From NCBI RefSeq assembly GCF_000015105.1, contig NC_008610.1:682001-746000 (forward strand): a stretch of DNA of 64,000 nucleotides, given 5' to 3'. The position numbers and the translations under genes are program-made. Source of the DNA: Candidatus Ruthia magnifica str. Cm (Calyptogena magnifica). Lineage in GTDB: Bacteria > Pseudomonadota > Gammaproteobacteria > PS1 > Pseudothioglobaceae. Position 1 is the stretch's first letter. Each line of letters starts with the position of its first letter. Of this stretch, positions 62,979 to 64,000 are shown piece after piece. The notes beneath the pieces are model-generated. The model did not search any database, was not told the DNA's origin, and was given only the letters and a program-made list of their open reading frames with translations.

Positions 62979-64000
62979 ATGAACAACCAACAAGTTGATT
63001 GTGGTTGTGACACAATGTCACAACCTTTACTTTCTATTGATGAGGCTTTAGAAAAATTAACAAATTCTGTTAAAGTTACCAATAGCACTCAATTAATAAG
63101 GCTTGATGATGCATTAAACAGAATTCTAGTTATTGATGTACATGCCAATATTTCTACCCCTAGTTTTGATAATTCTGCCATGGATGGCTATGCTATTAAT
63201 CTTAAAATAAATCAAATAAACACGCCTGGTGGATTTACATTTGAAATTACCGGTCGTATTCTTGCAGGTAGTATTGGAAATGCACTAGCACCAGGTTGTG
63301 CAGCACGTATATTTACAGGTGCGCCCATACCAAAAGATGCTAATACAGTGCTTATGCAAGAGGAATGCGAGTTGATTGAAAATAAATCAAAAATTAAAGT
63401 TTATCGACCCATTTCACTGGGTGAAAACATCAGGCCTATGGGCAATGATATCCAATCAGGTAATATAATCTTATCTAAAGGAACACAACTACAACCACAA
63501 GATATTGCACTAGCTGCTTCTGTGGGTATAGACAAACTTGAAGTGTTTCATAAAATTAAAGTCGGTGTTTTTTTTACAGGTTATGAGCTAGTCAACCCTG
63601 GAGATACATTACAACAAGGGAAAATTTTTAACTCTAATCGCTATTTATTAGTGGCACTACTAAACAAACTTGGTTGTAAAATTACCAACTTGGGTAGTAT
63701 TAAAGATACTTTTAATGCCACTTGTAATGCGCTAAAGGCATTAAAATCTGATTGTGATTTAATCATAACCACAGGTGGTGTGTCTGTTGGTGAGGAAGAT
63801 TATATTAAACCTGCTATAGAACAATTAGGTCAATTAAACCTATGGCGTATTAAGATAAAACCAGGCAAGCCAATTGTTTTTGGCAGTCTAGGGCATTGTG
63901 CTTTTATTGGACTACCAGGAAATCCAGTTTCTGCCATGGTCACTTTCTTACTCTTTGCTCGACCTTTTATTAAAAAAATGCAAGGTGCAAGTCACTATCT
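62979..64000 (+). CDS. moeA: Molybdopterin molybdenumtransferase MoeA, C-terminus off the right edge
   Basis: Inserts molybdate into adenylated molybdopterin. About 340 codons are visible of the usual 400 or so. NSAMDGYAI (near residue 69), the PIPKDANTVLMQEE segment and SLGENIRPMGNDI are domain I/II motifs. The MPT-binding domain III shows ITTGGVSVGEEDYIKP and KIKPGKPIVFG followed by IGLPGNPVSA. The N-terminus carries an extra VDCGCDTM stretch with two Cys. The stop lies outside the window. Confidence 0.95.
   Translation, partial: MNNQQVDCGCDTMSQPLLSIDEALEKLTNSVKVTNSTQLIRLDDALNRILVIDVHANISTPSFDNSAMDGYAINLKINQINTPGGFTFEITGRILAGSIGNALAPGCAARIFTGAPIPKDANTVLMQEECELIENKSKIKVYRPISLGENIRPMGNDIQSGNIILSKGTQLQPQDIALAASVGIDKLEVFHKIKVGVFFTGYELVNPGDTLQQGKIFNSNRYLLVALLNKLGCKITNLGSIKDTFNATCNALKALKSDCDLIITTGGVSVGEEDYIKPAIEQLGQLNLWRIKIKPGKPIVFGSLGHCAFIGLPGNPVSAMVTFLLFARPFIKKMQGASHY

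Overview
The window is AT-rich DNA of gammaproteobacterial type. Intact genes are tightly packed, with 1-4 nt overlaps and several ATGA or TAATG junctions. Between them lie long stretches without intact genes that still hold readable gene fossils. This pattern suggests a moderately reduced genome of an obligate intracellular symbiont. Gene content (serine, glycine and pyridoxal synthesis, cytochrome c maturation, assimilatory nitrate reduction with molybdenum cofactor genes) fits a chemoautotrophic thiotrophic symbiont of the Ruthia/Vesicomyosocius (vesicomyid clam, SUP05-related) kind. No Rubisco, sulfur-oxidation or rRNA gene lies in the window, so that assignment is inference.

Layout. 1-5.2 kb: serA (cut by the edge), serC, a fossil stretch (radA, a GDSL lipoprotein esterase), nrdR, glyA. 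5.2-7 kb: fossil of a nucleotidyltransferase/HEPN protein and a tRNA-Pro. 7-11 kb: moeB-like, msrA, an AlkD-type glycosylase, a broken NIF3-like gene, a PerM-type permease and a hypothetical gene. 11-20 kb: translation cluster thrS-infC-rpmI-rplT-(lipoprotein)-pheS-pheT-ihfA, followed upstream by recJ. 20-24 kb: DUF1566 protein, thiO-like oxidase, lspA, broken BT1-type transporter, fabI. 24-30 kb: ppiD, tRNA-Asp, tRNA-Val, HU fossil, ccmG (frameshifted at a poly-A tract), ccmE, ccmD, ccmC, tsaB, mtgA. 30-36 kb: rpsF-rpsR-rplI-dnaB-alr-cpdA, yqiB fossil, 5'-nucleotidase. 37.6-43.2 kb: hisS-yfgM-der (bamB missing) and pyrG. 43.2-46.2 kb: fossil of a type III restriction-modification system. 46.2-47.9 kb: msbA-type exporter. 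49.5-54.6 kb: TrpD2-like, Rieske protein, lytic transglycosylase, cold-shock/TM protein, thioredoxin-like protein, ung, pdxB. 54.6-61.6 kb: nitrate assimilation operon nirB-narK-kinase/phosphatase-nasA. 61.8-64 kb: moaE, mobA, moeA (cut by the edge).

How it works together. The nitrate cluster imports nitrate (NarK-type), reduces it to nitrite (a molybdopterin enzyme) and then to ammonium (NirB). MoeB, MoaE, MobA and MoeA supply the cofactor. Its leader carries two tandem terminator-like hairpins on the operon strand, suggesting attenuation or antitermination control. The nitrate reductase is strikingly short for its family yet remains one open frame.

Most interesting points: the nas leader hairpins; the miniaturised nitrate reductase; the ccmG frameshift in an A10 run that transcriptional slippage could rescue; a moeB stop codon borrowed from positions T8-A9-G10 of tRNA-Pro; non-AUG starts for infC and apparently moaE; and several fossils in the gene deserts (radA, mod/res, MNT-HEPN, HU, yqiB, NIF3-like, BT1 transporter).
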